64,000 nucleotides of DNA from JACKII01 sp965202745 (GCA_965202745.1 CBDBCB010000019.1:310001-374000); one strand, 5' to 3'; numbered from the stretch's first letter, positions 17,381 to 26,787 are shown. Translations and numbers: made by a program. The notes: a model not told the origin generated them from the sequence alone.

Positions 17381-17456
17381 GGATAGCTTCTCGCCTCTCC
17401 GTGCCTCTGATCTCCGGCCTCGGACTCACACCGATAACTCTGGATCGTATCGTCAT
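17346..17456 (-). CDS. possible 36-residue small protein
   Basis: An ATG at 17456 opens a short frame (MTIRSRVIGVSPRPEIRG, then RREAIREFFG) that overlaps the start of the 75-residue gene by 35 bases. It is basic and lacks a recognised domain. It is plausible as a small element gene, but the evidence is only position and an open frame with a distant GGGGA. Confidence 0.25.
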   Translation of the reverse strand: MTIRSRVIGVSPRPEIRGTERREAIREFFGASQQSY

Positions 17457-17496
17457 TTGCATGTTCGGCGTCCCCATCCCAGGGATCACCCGCAAT

Positions 17497-17514
17497 TGCC
17501 GCGTTAGCGCGGCA
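17497..17514 (-). terminator. hairpin over a stop codon
   Basis: TGCCGCG and CGCGGCA form a perfect 7-base stem with a 4-base loop that contains the TAA of the 71-residue gene ending at 17504. No T-run follows, so it may be a processing or attenuating hairpin and not an intrinsic terminator. Confidence 0.35.
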
Positions 17515-17719
17515 GGTCGTCCTCCGGTATGGTGAACTTGTGGGATTTGCCCGCCTCGATCACGAAGTCGCGTTTGTTGTTCTTCCCGATGGCGCTGGTG
17601 ATGGCGCAGCGGAAATGTCCGTGCCGCAATCCTTCCAAGACCACTTCGATCAGCCGGTTAATGGCTTCGCTGACCTGAGGGCCATAGGTGTCCGATTTGA
17701 TGTTTTTGTGATCATACAT
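17504..17719 (-). CDS. hypothetical protein, 71 residues
   Basis: The product MYDHKNIKSDTYGPQVSEAI, with RLIEVVLEGLRHGHFRCAI and a lysine-rich tail, matches no family I recognise. It overlaps the DUF5659 gene by eight bases and points the same way, so it belongs to the same small operon behind the XRE-ImmA pair. Confidence 0.55.
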   Translation of the reverse strand: MYDHKNIKSDTYGPQVSEAINRLIEVVLEGLRHGHFRCAITSAIGKNNKRDFVIEAGKSHKFTIPEDDLPR

Positions 17720-17981
17720 TGTGCAGCGCCGCCTTCATGTCTTTGATGGTGGATGAGAATGATAACGGCGGCACCTTGGTCCGGTCGGCGTAGAATGAGA
17801 GCACATCGGTTTCGCGTTGGGGCCGGTCTTCGAACATGAATACCTTCCGGTGACCTTCGGCCCGAAGGCCCAGCAAGGAATAGCCCGAACAGCGCAGGAA
17901 ACAGGCGAGATAGAAATCTCGTGTTTCAAAGAGCTCATGCTGCCCCAGCTGCGCCTTGATCGTTACCTGTCCAATTGTCAC
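17712..17981 (-). CDS. DUF5659 domain-containing protein
   Basis: The 89-residue protein has the pattern HELFETRDFYLACFLRCSGY, a VFMFEDRPQRE block and an ending SSTIKDMKAALHN, as in DUF5659, a small family found in phages and integrative elements of unknown function. The start is a GTG with GGAGAATG nearby. It lies between the ImmA/IrrE gene and the 71-residue gene. Confidence 0.68.
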   Translation of the reverse strand: MTIGQVTIKAQLGQHELFETRDFYLACFLRCSGYSLLGLRAEGHRKVFMFEDRPQRETDVLSFYADRTKVPPLSFSSTIKDMKAALHNV

Positions 17982-18008
17982 TTTACATTCTCCTCAAAAA
18001 AAACGGAT

Positions 18009-18794
18009 TCAGTTGGCGCCGAGTATCAGTTGGTGCGGAACCTCGCGCATCAGCAAGCCAAGTGTCTCTAGCCGAATGCGCATGGCGATGGGCGAGACAA
18101 GAAATTTTTGGGCGAACGGTTGAGCGATTCGGTCTAAAGCATCCTCGACGCTATCCATCCAACTATAATACCCCGCGATCCTCCAGGAGGGCCTGCGCAC
18201 TTCGGCGAACGGGTGTTCAACCGAGGTTTCTGGGGCGATTACCCGTGGCTGACGGTCGGAGTACATCTCCTCCCAGGCAGCGAAAACCAGCTTGCGCGGC
18301 ATCAGTAAGCAAGAGGCATAGAAATCCGCCTGCCATTCGGCCCGCTCCTTAGCTTGACTGAGCCGACAGATAACGGGTCGAGGAGATTTTCCTCCGAAGA
18401 GGGTTGGTTGGGCTGAATCGCTGGCAAAGAACTGGCGATGAAGCCGCCAGTGACCGCCTCCCTCATGCGCAAGCGTGAAACGATAGCGACCTTCCTTCGT
18501 CAGATTTTCCTCTGGATCAAGACTTTCGTCGATGACGATACGTTTGTCGTCAAAGAATATCGCGCCCAAAATATCGGGGCCTTGGCTAAGGTCGAGACCG
18601 GAACGGGAAATGCCAAACAAATCGTGGGTGTTGTTGAACTCAATACTAAGCTTGAGGTGTTTTTCGACTATGTCTTCAATGGGGACAGGCGGCCCGATGT
18701 CCACGCCGCGCGCTTGGGAAAACTCGGCGAGCAATGCCTCTGCGTCGCGCTCTATGGCCTCTTCGGCCAGATAGGGAACATTCCTGCTAATCAA
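18009..18794 (-). CDS. ImmA/IrrE family metallo-endopeptidase
   Basis: The 261-residue protein is an ImmA/IrrE (DUF955) zinc peptidase: GRYRFTLAHEGGGHWRLHR with the metal site and ERAEWQADFYASCLLMPR with the third ligand region. In mobile elements such peptidases cleave the partner XRE repressor to release the lytic or excision programme. The zinc motif reads HEGGGH, one residue longer than the HEXXH consensus. The XRE gene lies about 40 bases upstream, the usual repressor-peptidase pair. Confidence 0.87.
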   Translation of the reverse strand: MISRNVPYLAEEAIERDAEALLAEFSQARGVDIGPPVPIEDIVEKHLKLSIEFNNTHDLFGISRSGLDLSQGPDILGAIFFDDKRIVIDESLDPEENLTKEGRYRFTLAHEGGGHWRLHRQFFASDSAQPTLFGGKSPRPVICRLSQAKERAEWQADFYASCLLMPRKLVFAAWEEMYSDRQPRVIAPETSVEHPFAEVRRPSWRIAGYYSWMDSVEDALDRIAQPFAQKFLVSPIAMRIRLETLGLLMREVPHQLILGAN

Positions 18795-18833
18795 TCGTTT
18801 ATCCTCATCTGCATCAGTTGGCCAAGCCTGCCG

Positions 18834-19190
18834 TCACTTTTCCTTCGATTGCTCCGCTTCACGGGCTAAGCGGGCTACATCTTCCTTCGTCATCCCCTTG
18901 GTTGTTCGTAGCAGTGCCGCCAGTTCGCGCGGGTTTTCACGGATGATTTCAGAGAGATCAGTCGAAACCTTGCCGGCCAGGGCCAGTAACTCGTCCACAT
19001 CAATCTCGAAAATCTCTGCGATCTTGCGCACCTTATCCTCGGCCGGCGGCGGGAACTCGTCCCGTTCGACCTTAGAAAGATAAGTTGGACTCACACCGAT
19101 CATCTTCGCCGTCCCGCGCAAACCGAACTCTCTTACCTCTCGAACGGCACGAATATGCGCCCCAAATCTAACATTCCTCCCACTGGTCAT
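18834..19190 (-). CDS. XRE family helix-turn-helix transcriptional regulator
   Basis: The 118-residue protein carries a Cro/CI-type HTH at its N-terminus (RAVREVREFGLRGTAKMIGV then SPTYLSKVERDEFPPPA) and an acidic helical tail. The ATG at 19190 has a strong GGAGG, so the longer frame starting at 19223 is less likely. It heads the operon of ImmA/IrrE and small element genes and probably represses its own promoter, which would lie in 19191-19300. Confidence 0.85.
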   Translation of the reverse strand: MTSGRNVRFGAHIRAVREVREFGLRGTAKMIGVSPTYLSKVERDEFPPPAEDKVRKIAEIFEIDVDELLALAGKVSTDLSEIIRENPRELAALLRTTKGMTKEDVARLAREAEQSKEK

Positions 19191-19365
19191 GATCAACACC
19201 TCCGTTTTATGTTTAGATTTCATTTTACACTTTGCGCCGACTGCGTGTCAAGTATCAGCTAAATGCTTGCCGAAATTTTGAGCCCAGGTTGCGATTTTCA
19301 AGTGGCGCGCATCTTCTAGCGCCTGCCGGAAATCAGGCGATGGGGCAACGCACATGGTTCTATAG

Positions 19366-19488
19366 GTATTCAAGAAGCCCAGCGTCGGCAACACGCCAAC
19401 CGGCATCAGCTATGTGTTCTCCCTGATCTCCCATCGGGATGTGCGGGCGATGCTGTTAGGCACCGTCGTGGCGCTGGCGCTGATTTCC
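19366..19488 (+). pseudogene. scrap of an RND/MMPL transporter
   Basis: The segment reads GNTPTGISYVFSLISHRDVR, then AMLLGTVVALALIS, which resembles an RND transporter transmembrane region. It begins just after a stop and runs in frame into a different protein at about 19489. Only about 40 codons remain of a gene that is normally some 800 codons long. Confidence 0.55.
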
Positions 19489-19734
19489 GGCACCTCAGTC
19501 AACCTGGAAGACCAGACCCCGGAACTGGGCGACAAAGCAGTCATCGTCTTCCAAAGCCCCCGCGACATCCACGGCACGGCCCTATTGACCCACAGTAAGG
19601 TGGAGCCGGACGATGACGACCAGTGGCTTTACCTGCCAGCGGTCAAACAGGTGAAGCGCATTTCCTCTTCCAACCGCACCGGCAAGTTCGTCAGCTCCGA
19701 GTTTTCCTTCGAAGACCTGGGCAGCCAGGAGGTC
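19489..19734 (+). pseudogene. scrap of an outer membrane lipoprotein-sorting protein
   Basis: About 82 codons match the LolA-like outer membrane lipoprotein-sorting family: GDKAVIVFQSPRDIHGTALL, then DDDDQWLYLPAVKQVKRISS, NRTGKFVSSEFSFEDLGSQEV. The signal peptide and both ends are gone. This family usually sits next to RND transporter genes, so the two scraps probably descend from one operon collapsed by deletion. Confidence 0.65.
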
Positions 19735-19838
19735 GGCATGAACGTGCGTGTGATCGAGGCTGGCGACGGCGTCGGCGGCACCTGGTACTGGAACCGCTAC
19801 CCCGGCGCGCGCTGCGATTCCGAGAGCCATGTCTATTC

Positions 19839-19847
19839 TTTTACCTT
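19839..19847. repeat. 9-base target duplication of IS256 copy A (partner at 21220-21228)
   Basis: TTTTACCTT occurs directly outside both ends of the element. It interrupts one codon series of the monooxygenase (SFT / FT), so removing the element and one copy restores the reading frame. IS256-family elements make 8 to 9 base duplications. Confidence 0.88.
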
Positions 19848-21219
19848 GAGCTATGGCGAAAGTTGGTGACGGCTTGATCAGGCGGCGTTTTGCATTTGTT
19901 TGATCCCGTCGATGAATGCAATGCCCTGGATTATCCCAGGCATGCGATTTGCGCCGTCGCGCTTTCGCCATTTGCCCTGCGCTGACATCAGGAGCCTGAC
20001 CGCCATGGCGAGGGCGGTCTTTCGGCTCAGACAGCCTTTGGTTTTACCTGTCCGGTGACACACCGTCGCGAAGGCGCTTTCGATGGGATGGGTGGTTCTG
20101 ATGTGTTTCCACTGTTCTGCCGGGAAATCATAGAAGGCCAGCAGCACGTCACGGTCTTTGATCCATTTGGCTACCGCTTGTTCGTCTTTCACGCCGTAGG
20201 TCTCGATGAAGAAATCGCAGGCCGCCATGGCTTCGGCCTTCGTCTCTGCCTGCCAGATGTCGTGCAGGGGGCCTTTGGCTTTCGCTTGCACCGATTGGGG
20301 CATTGCCTTCAGCCCATTGCCGGTTTTATGGAACCAGCAGCGCTGTTCTGCGGTCGCGCCGAAGACCGCGCGAAGGGCGGCCCAGAAGCCCAGTGCACCG
20401 TCGCCTACCGCGAGATCGGGCGCGTGATTGAGGCCGCGCCGCTTGAGGTCGAGCAGGAGCGCGCGCCAGCTTTGGGTCCTTTCGCGATAGCCGTCGATCA
20501 GCCCCAGTATCTCCTTTCGGCCCCATTCATCCGCGCCGATCAGCACCAGAACACATTGCTTTTCTTCCATCCTTGGCTGGAAATAGACGCCATCCGCCCA
20601 GACATAGACGATGCGCCGGGCGCTGAGATCGCGCTTCTGCCAGCGGTCGTACTCCTCCCACCAATCGGACTTCAGCCGCGAGATGGTGGGGGACGACAGG
20701 CCCGCCGCGTTCGGCCCGAGCAGCGCGGCCAAGGCCGCCTGAAAATCGCCCGTGGAAATGCCGTTGAGGGAAAGCCAGGGCAGCAAGTCCTCGACGGACT
20801 TCGCCTTGCGCAGATACGGTGGCAGGATCGAAGAAGAGAACCGACCCTTCTCAGCCTGCCGATCACGATCCCGCCCGCGTGGCCCTTTCACGGGCACTGG
20901 GCCAATCCCGGTCATTCCCTCTCGTTCTGGCAGGTGAGCGTGACGAACGACCCGCGCGGGCCCCTCGGGCGTCGTCTCATTGGAAAATGGCGCAAGCCAT
21001 GCGCTCCACTCAGCTTCAAGCGCTTGCTCGATCAACTGCCGCGCCCCGGAACGGATCAAATCCGTCAGCGGATCGGCGGAAAATCCCTTGGGATGGGGCA
21101 ACGCGGTGATGGTATCTCTCGTCATGGGGCATAGCCTTTTCTCGGCGAGAATTGCGGCGCGGGAACAACGCCGTGATATGCCGCCCCTCAGGACAATCAC
21201 CAACTTTCAACTATTTCTC
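19848..21219 (-). mobile_element. IS256-family insertion sequence, copy A
   Basis: The 1372-base element has terminal inverted repeats, both starting GAG and sharing GAAAGTTGGTGA, and is flanked by a 9-base duplication. Copy B at 26788-28159 is the same length and its transposase is identical, so transposition or copying was recent. It sits inside a flavin monooxygenase gene. Confidence 0.93.
19878..21125 (-). CDS. IS256-family (mutator-type) transposase, copy A
   Basis: The 415-residue transposase has the three acidic residues expected: Asp in VYVWADGVYF, Asp in LAVGDGALGF and Glu in THPIESAFATV. The CHRTGKTKGCLSRKTAL tail is the usual C-terminal signature. The ATG at 21125 (MTRDTITALPHPKG) is preferred over a longer frame that runs into the terminal repeat. 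The protein is identical to copy B, suggesting both are functional. Confidence 0.92.
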   Translation of the reverse strand: MTRDTITALPHPKGFSADPLTDLIRSGARQLIEQALEAEWSAWLAPFSNETTPEGPARVVRHAHLPEREGMTGIGPVPVKGPRGRDRDRQAEKGRFSSSILPPYLRKAKSVEDLLPWLSLNGISTGDFQAALAALLGPNAAGLSSPTISRLKSDWWEEYDRWQKRDLSARRIVYVWADGVYFQPRMEEKQCVLVLIGADEWGRKEILGLIDGYRERTQSWRALLLDLKRRGLNHAPDLAVGDGALGFWAALRAVFGATAEQRCWFHKTGNGLKAMPQSVQAKAKGPLHDIWQAETKAEAMAACDFFIETYGVKDEQAVAKWIKDRDVLLAFYDFPAEQWKHIRTTHPIESAFATVCHRTGKTKGCLSRKTALAMAVRLLMSAQGKWRKRDGANRMPGIIQGIAFIDGIKQMQNAA

Positions 21220-22815
21220 TTTTACCTTTTCCGAAAACCTCTACCTCGGCTGGGAGTGGTCGGAGCGCTATCCGCAGCAGCCGGAAATCGTCCGCTACAT
21301 GAACTATGCAGCCGACAAGCTGGACCTGCGCAAGGACATTGACTTCAACACCCGCGTCAACGGGGCGGAGTGGGACGAGGCGGCTTGCCTCTGGCGGCTC
21401 CGCACCGAGCAGGGCGCAGAATACAGCGCCCCTTCCTGATCACCGCCGTCGGCTGCCTCTCCGCCGCCAATGTGCCGAACTTCCCCGGCCGCGACAGCTT
21501 CAAAGGCCAGCGGTACCACACCGGCTCCTGGCCGCATGAGGGCGTGGATTTCAAGGGCAAGCGCGGCGGCCTGATTGGCACCGGCTCAACCGGCGTACAG
21601 GCGACGCCCTTGATCGCAGCAACTGCCGACCACCTGACCGTATTCCAACGCACGCCGAACTATTCCGTCCCGGCGCACAACCAGCCGCTGAAGCCGGAAT
21701 TCCGGCAATGGACCAAGGACAACTACGCCCAAATCCGCGATACCACCCGCGCAACCCCTGCCGGCCACCCCTTCTTCGTCGACGACCGCCTGGCGGTTGA
21801 AACCCCGGCAGAGGAGTGCGAGCGCCTGCTGGAAGCAGTCTGGGCTGTCGGCGGCATGCAGTTCCGCGCGGTCTTCAAGGACCTGATGCTGGACGTGAAC
21901 GCCAACAAGATCGTCGCCGATTTCGTCACCCGCAAAATCCGCGAGGTGGTGAAAGACCCGGAGACCGCAGCGGCGCTCACCGACTTCGACCACCACTACT
22001 CGACCAAGCGCCCGATCATCGACAGCAACTATTTCGAGGCCTACAATCGCGATAATGTCTCGCTGGTGAACGTGCGCAAGGCCCCCATCGAGGCGATCAC
22101 GCCGGACGGCATCCGCACCGCCGACGGTGTCGAGCAGAAGCTCGGCATCATCATCTTCGCCACCGGCTATGACGGCGTGACCGGCCCGCTGATGCGCCTG
22201 AACATCAAGGGCCGCGACGGCTTCGCACTGAACGACATGTGGCAGGATGGGCCGAAGACCTATCTCGGCGTTCAGGTTTCCGGCTTCCCGAACATGTTCA
22301 CCATTACCGGCCCGCAAAGCCCCTACGTCCTGACCAACATGCCGGTCGCGATTGAGCAGCACGCAGAGTGGATCACCGACTACATCGCCCACATGCGTGA
22401 GACCGGCGCGGCCCAGGTCGAGCCGGAGCCGCAGGTGATGGAGGAATGGCGCGAAAAGGTGCAGAAAGCTGCTGACGCCACCCTGCTGGTGACGGCCAAG
22501 TCCTCCTGGTATCTGGGCGCGAACGTGCCGGGCAAGCCGCGGGCGTTCCTCGCCTGGGCGGGTGGCATGCAGGTCTATCGGGACATCTGCAAGCAGGTCG
22601 CAGCCAACGGCTACGAAGGCTTCACCTTCTCCGCCGCTCCGCAGAAAGAAGCCGCCGCCGCGGAATAGCAATCACCCCCTCTCCCGCCGTCCTTGCAAGG
22701 AACCGGAGACGTCCAGTGTTCGGCAATGGCGGCAGACTAGCGGTGCAGCAGCCGCCTTCCCCCTGTGATCCATTGAGGGCTTGCACGAACGGCGCGCATC
22801 CGGCACACCCCGCCC

Positions 22816-24693
22816 ATGCTGCACATCACCGACCTGAATTTCTCCATCGAAGGCCGCCCTTTATTTGAGAAGGCGTCTGCGTTCATTCCGACCGGCCACA
22901 AGGTCGGTCTGATCGGCCGCAATGGCGCGGGCAAAACCACGCTGTTCAAGCTAATCCGGGGCGAGCTTCAGGCGGATGGCGGCGATATCTCCATCCCCAG
23001 CTGCGCCCGCATCGGCGGCGTGGCGCAGGAAGTGCCGTCGAACGAGGTCTCGCTGCTCGACACCGTGCTCGCTGCTGATACCGAGCGCGCCGCTCTGCTG
23101 AAGGAAGCAGACAGCGCCACCGACCCGACCCGCATCGCCGATATCCAGACCCGCCTGTCCGACATCGACGCCTGGTCTGCGGAGTCCCGCGCCGCCACCA
23201 TCCTCGCCGGCATGGGCTTCGACCATGAGGCACAGCAGATGCCCTGCTCCGCCTTCTCCGGCGGGTGGCGTATGCGTGTTGCATTGGCGGCGGTGCTGTT
23301 CTCCGCCCCCGACTATCTGCTGCTGGACGAGCCGACCAACTATCTGGACCTGGAAGGCGCGCTCTGGCTCGAAAACTACCTGATGCGATACGAGCACACG
23401 GTCATCATCATCAGCCATGACCGGCAGCTGCTGAACCGCGCCGTCGGCTCGATCCTCCATCTGGAGAACAAGGGCCTGACCTACTATTCCGGCCCCTATG
23501 ACCAGTTCGCCCGCCAGCGCGCGGCCCAGCGGGCCGTTCAGACCGCCCAGGCCAAAAAGCAGGAGTTGCAACGCGCCCATCTGCAAAGATTCGTCGACCG
23601 CTTCAAGGCCAAGGCGACCAAGGCCAAGCAGGCACAATCCCGCGTCAAGATGCTGGAGAAGATGGAGATCATCCGCGCGCCGGAGGACGAGGCGCGGACC
23701 AAATTTACCTTCCCGGAGCCGGACGAGCTGGCCAGCCCCATCATCACGCTGGACGGCACCTCCGTCGGCTATGACGGCAAGCCGGTGCTAAAGAACCTCA
23801 ACCTGCGCATCGACCAGGACGACCGCATTGCGCTGCTCGGCAAGAATGGCGAGGGCAAGACCACGCTCGCCAAGCTGCTGTCGGAGCGCCTCGCCCCCAT
23901 GGGCGGCAACATCACCAATGCCCGCAAGCTGCGCGTCGGCTTCTTCGCCCAGCACCAGGTCGAGGAGTTGGACGTCAACGAGACACCACTTCAGCATCTT
24001 GTCCACGAGTTGCCGAAGGAACATGTCCGCCGCCTGCGCGCGCGCCTGGCGGGGTTCGGCCTGGGGCCGGATCAGGCGGAAACACAGGTCGGGCGGCTCT
24101 CCGGCGGGCAGAAGGCGCGGCTCTCCCTGCTGCTGGCCACATTGCCCGCCCCGCACCTGCTGATCCTTGACGAGCCCACCAACCACCTGGACATCGAAAG
24201 CCGCGAAGCCCTGGTGGAGGCGCTGACCGCCTATTCCGGCGCGGTGATCCTGGTCAGCCACGACATGCACCTGCTCTCCATGGTTGCCGACCGCCTATGG
24301 CTCGTCGACAAGGGCAAGGTGACGCCCTACGAGGACGACCTGGAAGCCTACCGGCAGATGCATCTGAAGGGCATGCGCGGCTCCCGCGATCAGACCACCC
24401 CTGCGAACGAGCCGCCTGCCAAGCCCAAGAAACCCGCCCCCAAGCGGATGAGCCGCGAAGACACCCTGGCGCTGCGCAAGACCATCCGCGCCTACGAGGA
24501 ACGGATCGAGAAGCTGATCGGCATCAAGGACAAGATCGTTGCCACCATGGCAGACCCGGAATTCTACATGAAGGCCGCGCCCGGTCAGGCCGAGACCTTG
24601 CAAAAGAAATACGCAGAGGTGCTGGAAACGCTGGAGAAAGCCGAAACCAGCTGGCTGGCAAACCTGGAAAAGCTGGGAGGCGCAGACGCTTAG
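22816..24693 (+). CDS. ABC-F family ATP-binding protein
   Basis: The 625-residue protein has two ATPase domains in tandem and no membrane segment, as in ABC-F proteins that act on the ribosome. Domain 1: GRNGAGKTT near residues 35-43, SAFSGGWRMRVALA, LLLDEPTNYLDLEG. A basic linker (RFKAKATKAKQAQSR) follows. Domain 2: GKNGEGKTT, LSGGQKARLSLL, LILDEPTNHLDIES. A C-terminal coiled coil ends LEKAETSWLANLEKL. It is closest to the Uup/YheS group. It is intact and lies between disrupted genes, so it is probably still selected. Confidence 0.92.
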   Translation: MLHITDLNFSIEGRPLFEKASAFIPTGHKVGLIGRNGAGKTTLFKLIRGELQADGGDISIPSCARIGGVAQEVPSNEVSLLDTVLAADTERAALLKEADSATDPTRIADIQTRLSDIDAWSAESRAATILAGMGFDHEAQQMPCSAFSGGWRMRVALAAVLFSAPDYLLLDEPTNYLDLEGALWLENYLMRYEHTVIIISHDRQLLNRAVGSILHLENKGLTYYSGPYDQFARQRAAQRAVQTAQAKKQELQRAHLQRFVDRFKAKATKAKQAQSRVKMLEKMEIIRAPEDEARTKFTFPEPDELASPIITLDGTSVGYDGKPVLKNLNLRIDQDDRIALLGKNGEGKTTLAKLLSERLAPMGGNITNARKLRVGFFAQHQVEELDVNETPLQHLVHELPKEHVRRLRARLAGFGLGPDQAETQVGRLSGGQKARLSLLLATLPAPHLLILDEPTNHLDIESREALVEALTAYSGAVILVSHDMHLLSMVADRLWLVDKGKVTPYEDDLEAYRQMHLKGMRGSRDQTTPANEPPAKPKKPAPKRMSREDTLALRKTIRAYEERIEKLIGIKDKIVATMADPEFYMKAAPGQAETLQKKYAEVLETLEKAETSWLANLEKLGGADA

Positions 24694-24708
24694 CGCTACA
24701 CGTACCGA

Positions 24709-25868
24709 TCAGTCGGGCAAGCCCAATTCCCGCAACGCACTAACCAATTTATCCGTCGAACGTTCATCGTTCACCACAACAAGACCGGCAAGATGGCCTG
24801 TTCGAAGATCGGGGGCTAACCGTTGTATCTCAGCCAATGATGCCTTTGCTTTTTCGGTTTGCCCTTGAACATGGCTCACAAAGGCTCGTGTGACATTGCC
24901 CTGCAACAGCGAGGCCGGTCGGGCTAGGTTCTCCTCAGCAAAAGCAAGCGCTTCATCCAGCCGTTCCAGGCACCGGAGGGTCGTTGAAAGCCCACCGGCA
25001 TAACACGCAGGATAGAATGGATTGAGCAGCATCGCTGCCTTGTAGTGTTCTTCCGCTTCCTCAAACTGGCCAGCATGCATCAGCGTAAACGTTAGGAATG
25101 CGCGTATATCCGCGTTGCCGGGATACAGCCCGACCCCGCGGCGCGCATCCTCAATCGCTGCTTCGTACCGGCCGAGAGGTGCAGCGGCCATCGCGCTTAG
25201 GCCAATTGCCCAGGAAACAGTGCTATCCAGTTCCATCGCCTTCCGGGCATACTCATCCGCCCGTTCAAATTTGGACTGCGTTTCTCCAGTATAGCCCAGG
25301 CGACCGTCCCACCACCAAGTAAAGCCCAAAGTTGCCCAGGCATAGGCGTAGTTCGGATCGAGTTTAATTGCCCGCTCGACTAATGTCCGCGCCTCCAGGT
25401 AATCTGTCGGGTTGAACCGCATGAACAGTTCAGTCGCGCGCACGCACAATTGCCAGGCCTCTGTGTCGTTGGTGCCGCGCGCCATCACGAAGGCGACCTC
25501 ACCATCGGTCAGATTTACCTGCGGGGCGGAGACGATTTCCTTCGTGATGACGTCGCCCACGTTCACGCCAATACGGAAGCCGACCTGCCTGTCGTCCGGG
25601 ATGGCCGCATTACGTTCGATCATGCTGTCCTCTGAATGACGATCATGCAGCGCACAGCGTCCACCGCGCTCGGGAACTCAATCAACATGCTGTCGCCTGC
25701 GGTGTTGGCGATGCGCCCGCCATGCTCGGCCAGCTTCGGATCGATCAGTTCATGCCGGTGCCCTCGCAACGCGCGCAGCGTGCCTTCCTCGTCCAGCCCC
25801 ATCAGCCACGAGTAACCCACCACGTCGGCAGCCACAATTGCCACCAGTTTCCGCTGCTCGCGTTCCAA
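24709..25868 (-). pseudogene. adenylate cyclase/TPR protein with frameshift and large internal deletion
   Basis: The N-terminal frame (25620-25868) starts with the class III cyclase signature KLVAIVAADVVGYSWLMG and runs to EFPSAVDAVRC. A two-base shift near 25625 moves the reading frame to ERNAAIPDDRQVGFRIGVNVGDVI. There the cyclase domain stops abruptly and joins the TPR region (LTDGEVAFVMARGTNDTEAW, TLVERAIKLDPNYAYAWATLG). Family members have the rest of the cyclase and a TolB-like domain in between, about 200-250 residues that are missing. The remaining TPR part reads cleanly to the stop at 24709. Confidence 0.82.
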
Positions 25869-25931
25869 TACTCACGTCTCCACTAGGTTTCAGCGGCAAG
25901 ATAGGTTCTTGCGGCCCAATGCGAAAGGCGC

Positions 25932-26703
25932 TTAGGCAGCCGCGTCTTCCATCACCCAGGTATTGTCCGGGTTATCACCCGCCACCGTGGTCCGCACCAT
26001 GGTGCGCGCCTGGTCGTCCGGCCAGCGGTGGCCGCGGTGCAGGACGCAGCGATCCAGCGGTGCTTCCAAAGACGCGGCGGCTGTGCGCCCTCTTCCGTCA
26101 GGCGCTCCAGCAGGGCGCGGCTTTCGGCAAAGTCCTCGCCCAGGATGTGGCTCGCGTGGCGGCCGACGAACAGGTTCTTGCGCCCGGTCGCCGGGTGTAC
26201 CTGCACCACCGGATGCTCCACTGGCGGCAGATGCCTCAACTCCTCCGGCCCCAGGATTTCCATGCCGCCAAAGGGCTTATGCGAATACTCGTAGGAGTGG
26301 ACAGCGATCTTGCCCTCCAGCCGCGCCTACATGGCCGCATCGAGCGCATCATAGGCCGCCCGCATATCCGCCCACTCATTCTCACCGCCCTCACTCGGCA
26401 CCTCATGCGCCGCCAGCAGAGAGGCCTTAGCCCCCGTGCTCTTGTAGGAACTGTCGGAGTGCCAATAGGTGTTGCCGACCAGGAACCGTGCCTGAAGAGA
26501 GCTTGGCGGCACCACCTCACCATCCTTCACATTCGAGAGCCGTGACAGGTTACTACGGTTCCGCCGGATGCTGAATTCCAGCCGTCCGAAGCGGCGTGTG
26601 AAGGCCAGGTACTGCTCGTCGGTCAGATGCTGCTCCGGAAACAGCAGCACGGCGTATTGATGCCAGGCATCCTCAATTTGGGCAAAGTCCGCATCGGTTA
26701 GCG
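25932..26703 (-). pseudogene. TauD/TfdA-type dioxygenase with in-frame TAG, small deletion and lost 5' end
   Basis: The preserved parts are LTDADFAQIEDAWHQYAVLLF, LARFLVGNTYWHSDSSYK-like Fe-binding region (WHSDSS), HSYEYSHKPFGG and VLHRGHRWPDDQARTMVRTTV. A TAG at 26327-26329 interrupts DAAM/ARLEGK in frame. Near 26075 the frame shifts and about ten codons before DRCVLHRGH are missing. The 5' end, about 20 to 30 codons, is gone at 26703, where unrelated sequence begins. The enzyme family uses Fe(II) and 2-oxoglutarate. Confidence 0.82.
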
Positions 26704-26787
26704 GCGGCGGTTATTACCTGGATGACAGCTACAGCGGCACAGCAAGCGCAGGCACTCCGCAATCCTACAGCGGCGGACTAGGCGGGA

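Larger units (their letters stand above)
19735..22668 (+). pseudogene. Baeyer-Villiger-type flavin monooxygenase, 5'-truncated, IS256-interrupted, frameshifted
   Basis: The first piece (19735-19847) carries VIEAGDGVGGTWYWNRYPGARCDSES. An IS256 element intervenes, and the frame resumes at 21220 with FSENLYLGWEWSERYPQQPE. A one-base loss near 21429 shifts the frame in GAEYSA|RFLITAVG. The rest is collinear: the Baeyer-Villiger signature FPGRDSFKGQRYHTGSWPH, GLIGTGSTGVQ for NADPH, and IIIFATGYDGVTG. The N-terminal FAD dinucleotide motif is missing because the gene is joined in frame to a lipoprotein-sorting scrap. Three independent lesions make it non-functional. These enzymes insert oxygen into ketones. 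Confidence 0.88.

Noticed and set aside
13809..19190. Complete prophage or defence island
   Set aside because: No structural, lysis, integrase, restriction or toxin-antitoxin genes were found apart from the XRE-ImmA pair.
20055..21134. Long antisense frames over both IS256 transposases
   Set aside because: Shadows of the transposase; identical in both copies only because the DNA is identical.
26704..26787. Gly/Ser/Tyr-rich plus-strand frame left of IS256 copy B
   Set aside because: Only 28 codons; may be a scrap of another gene but cannot be assigned.
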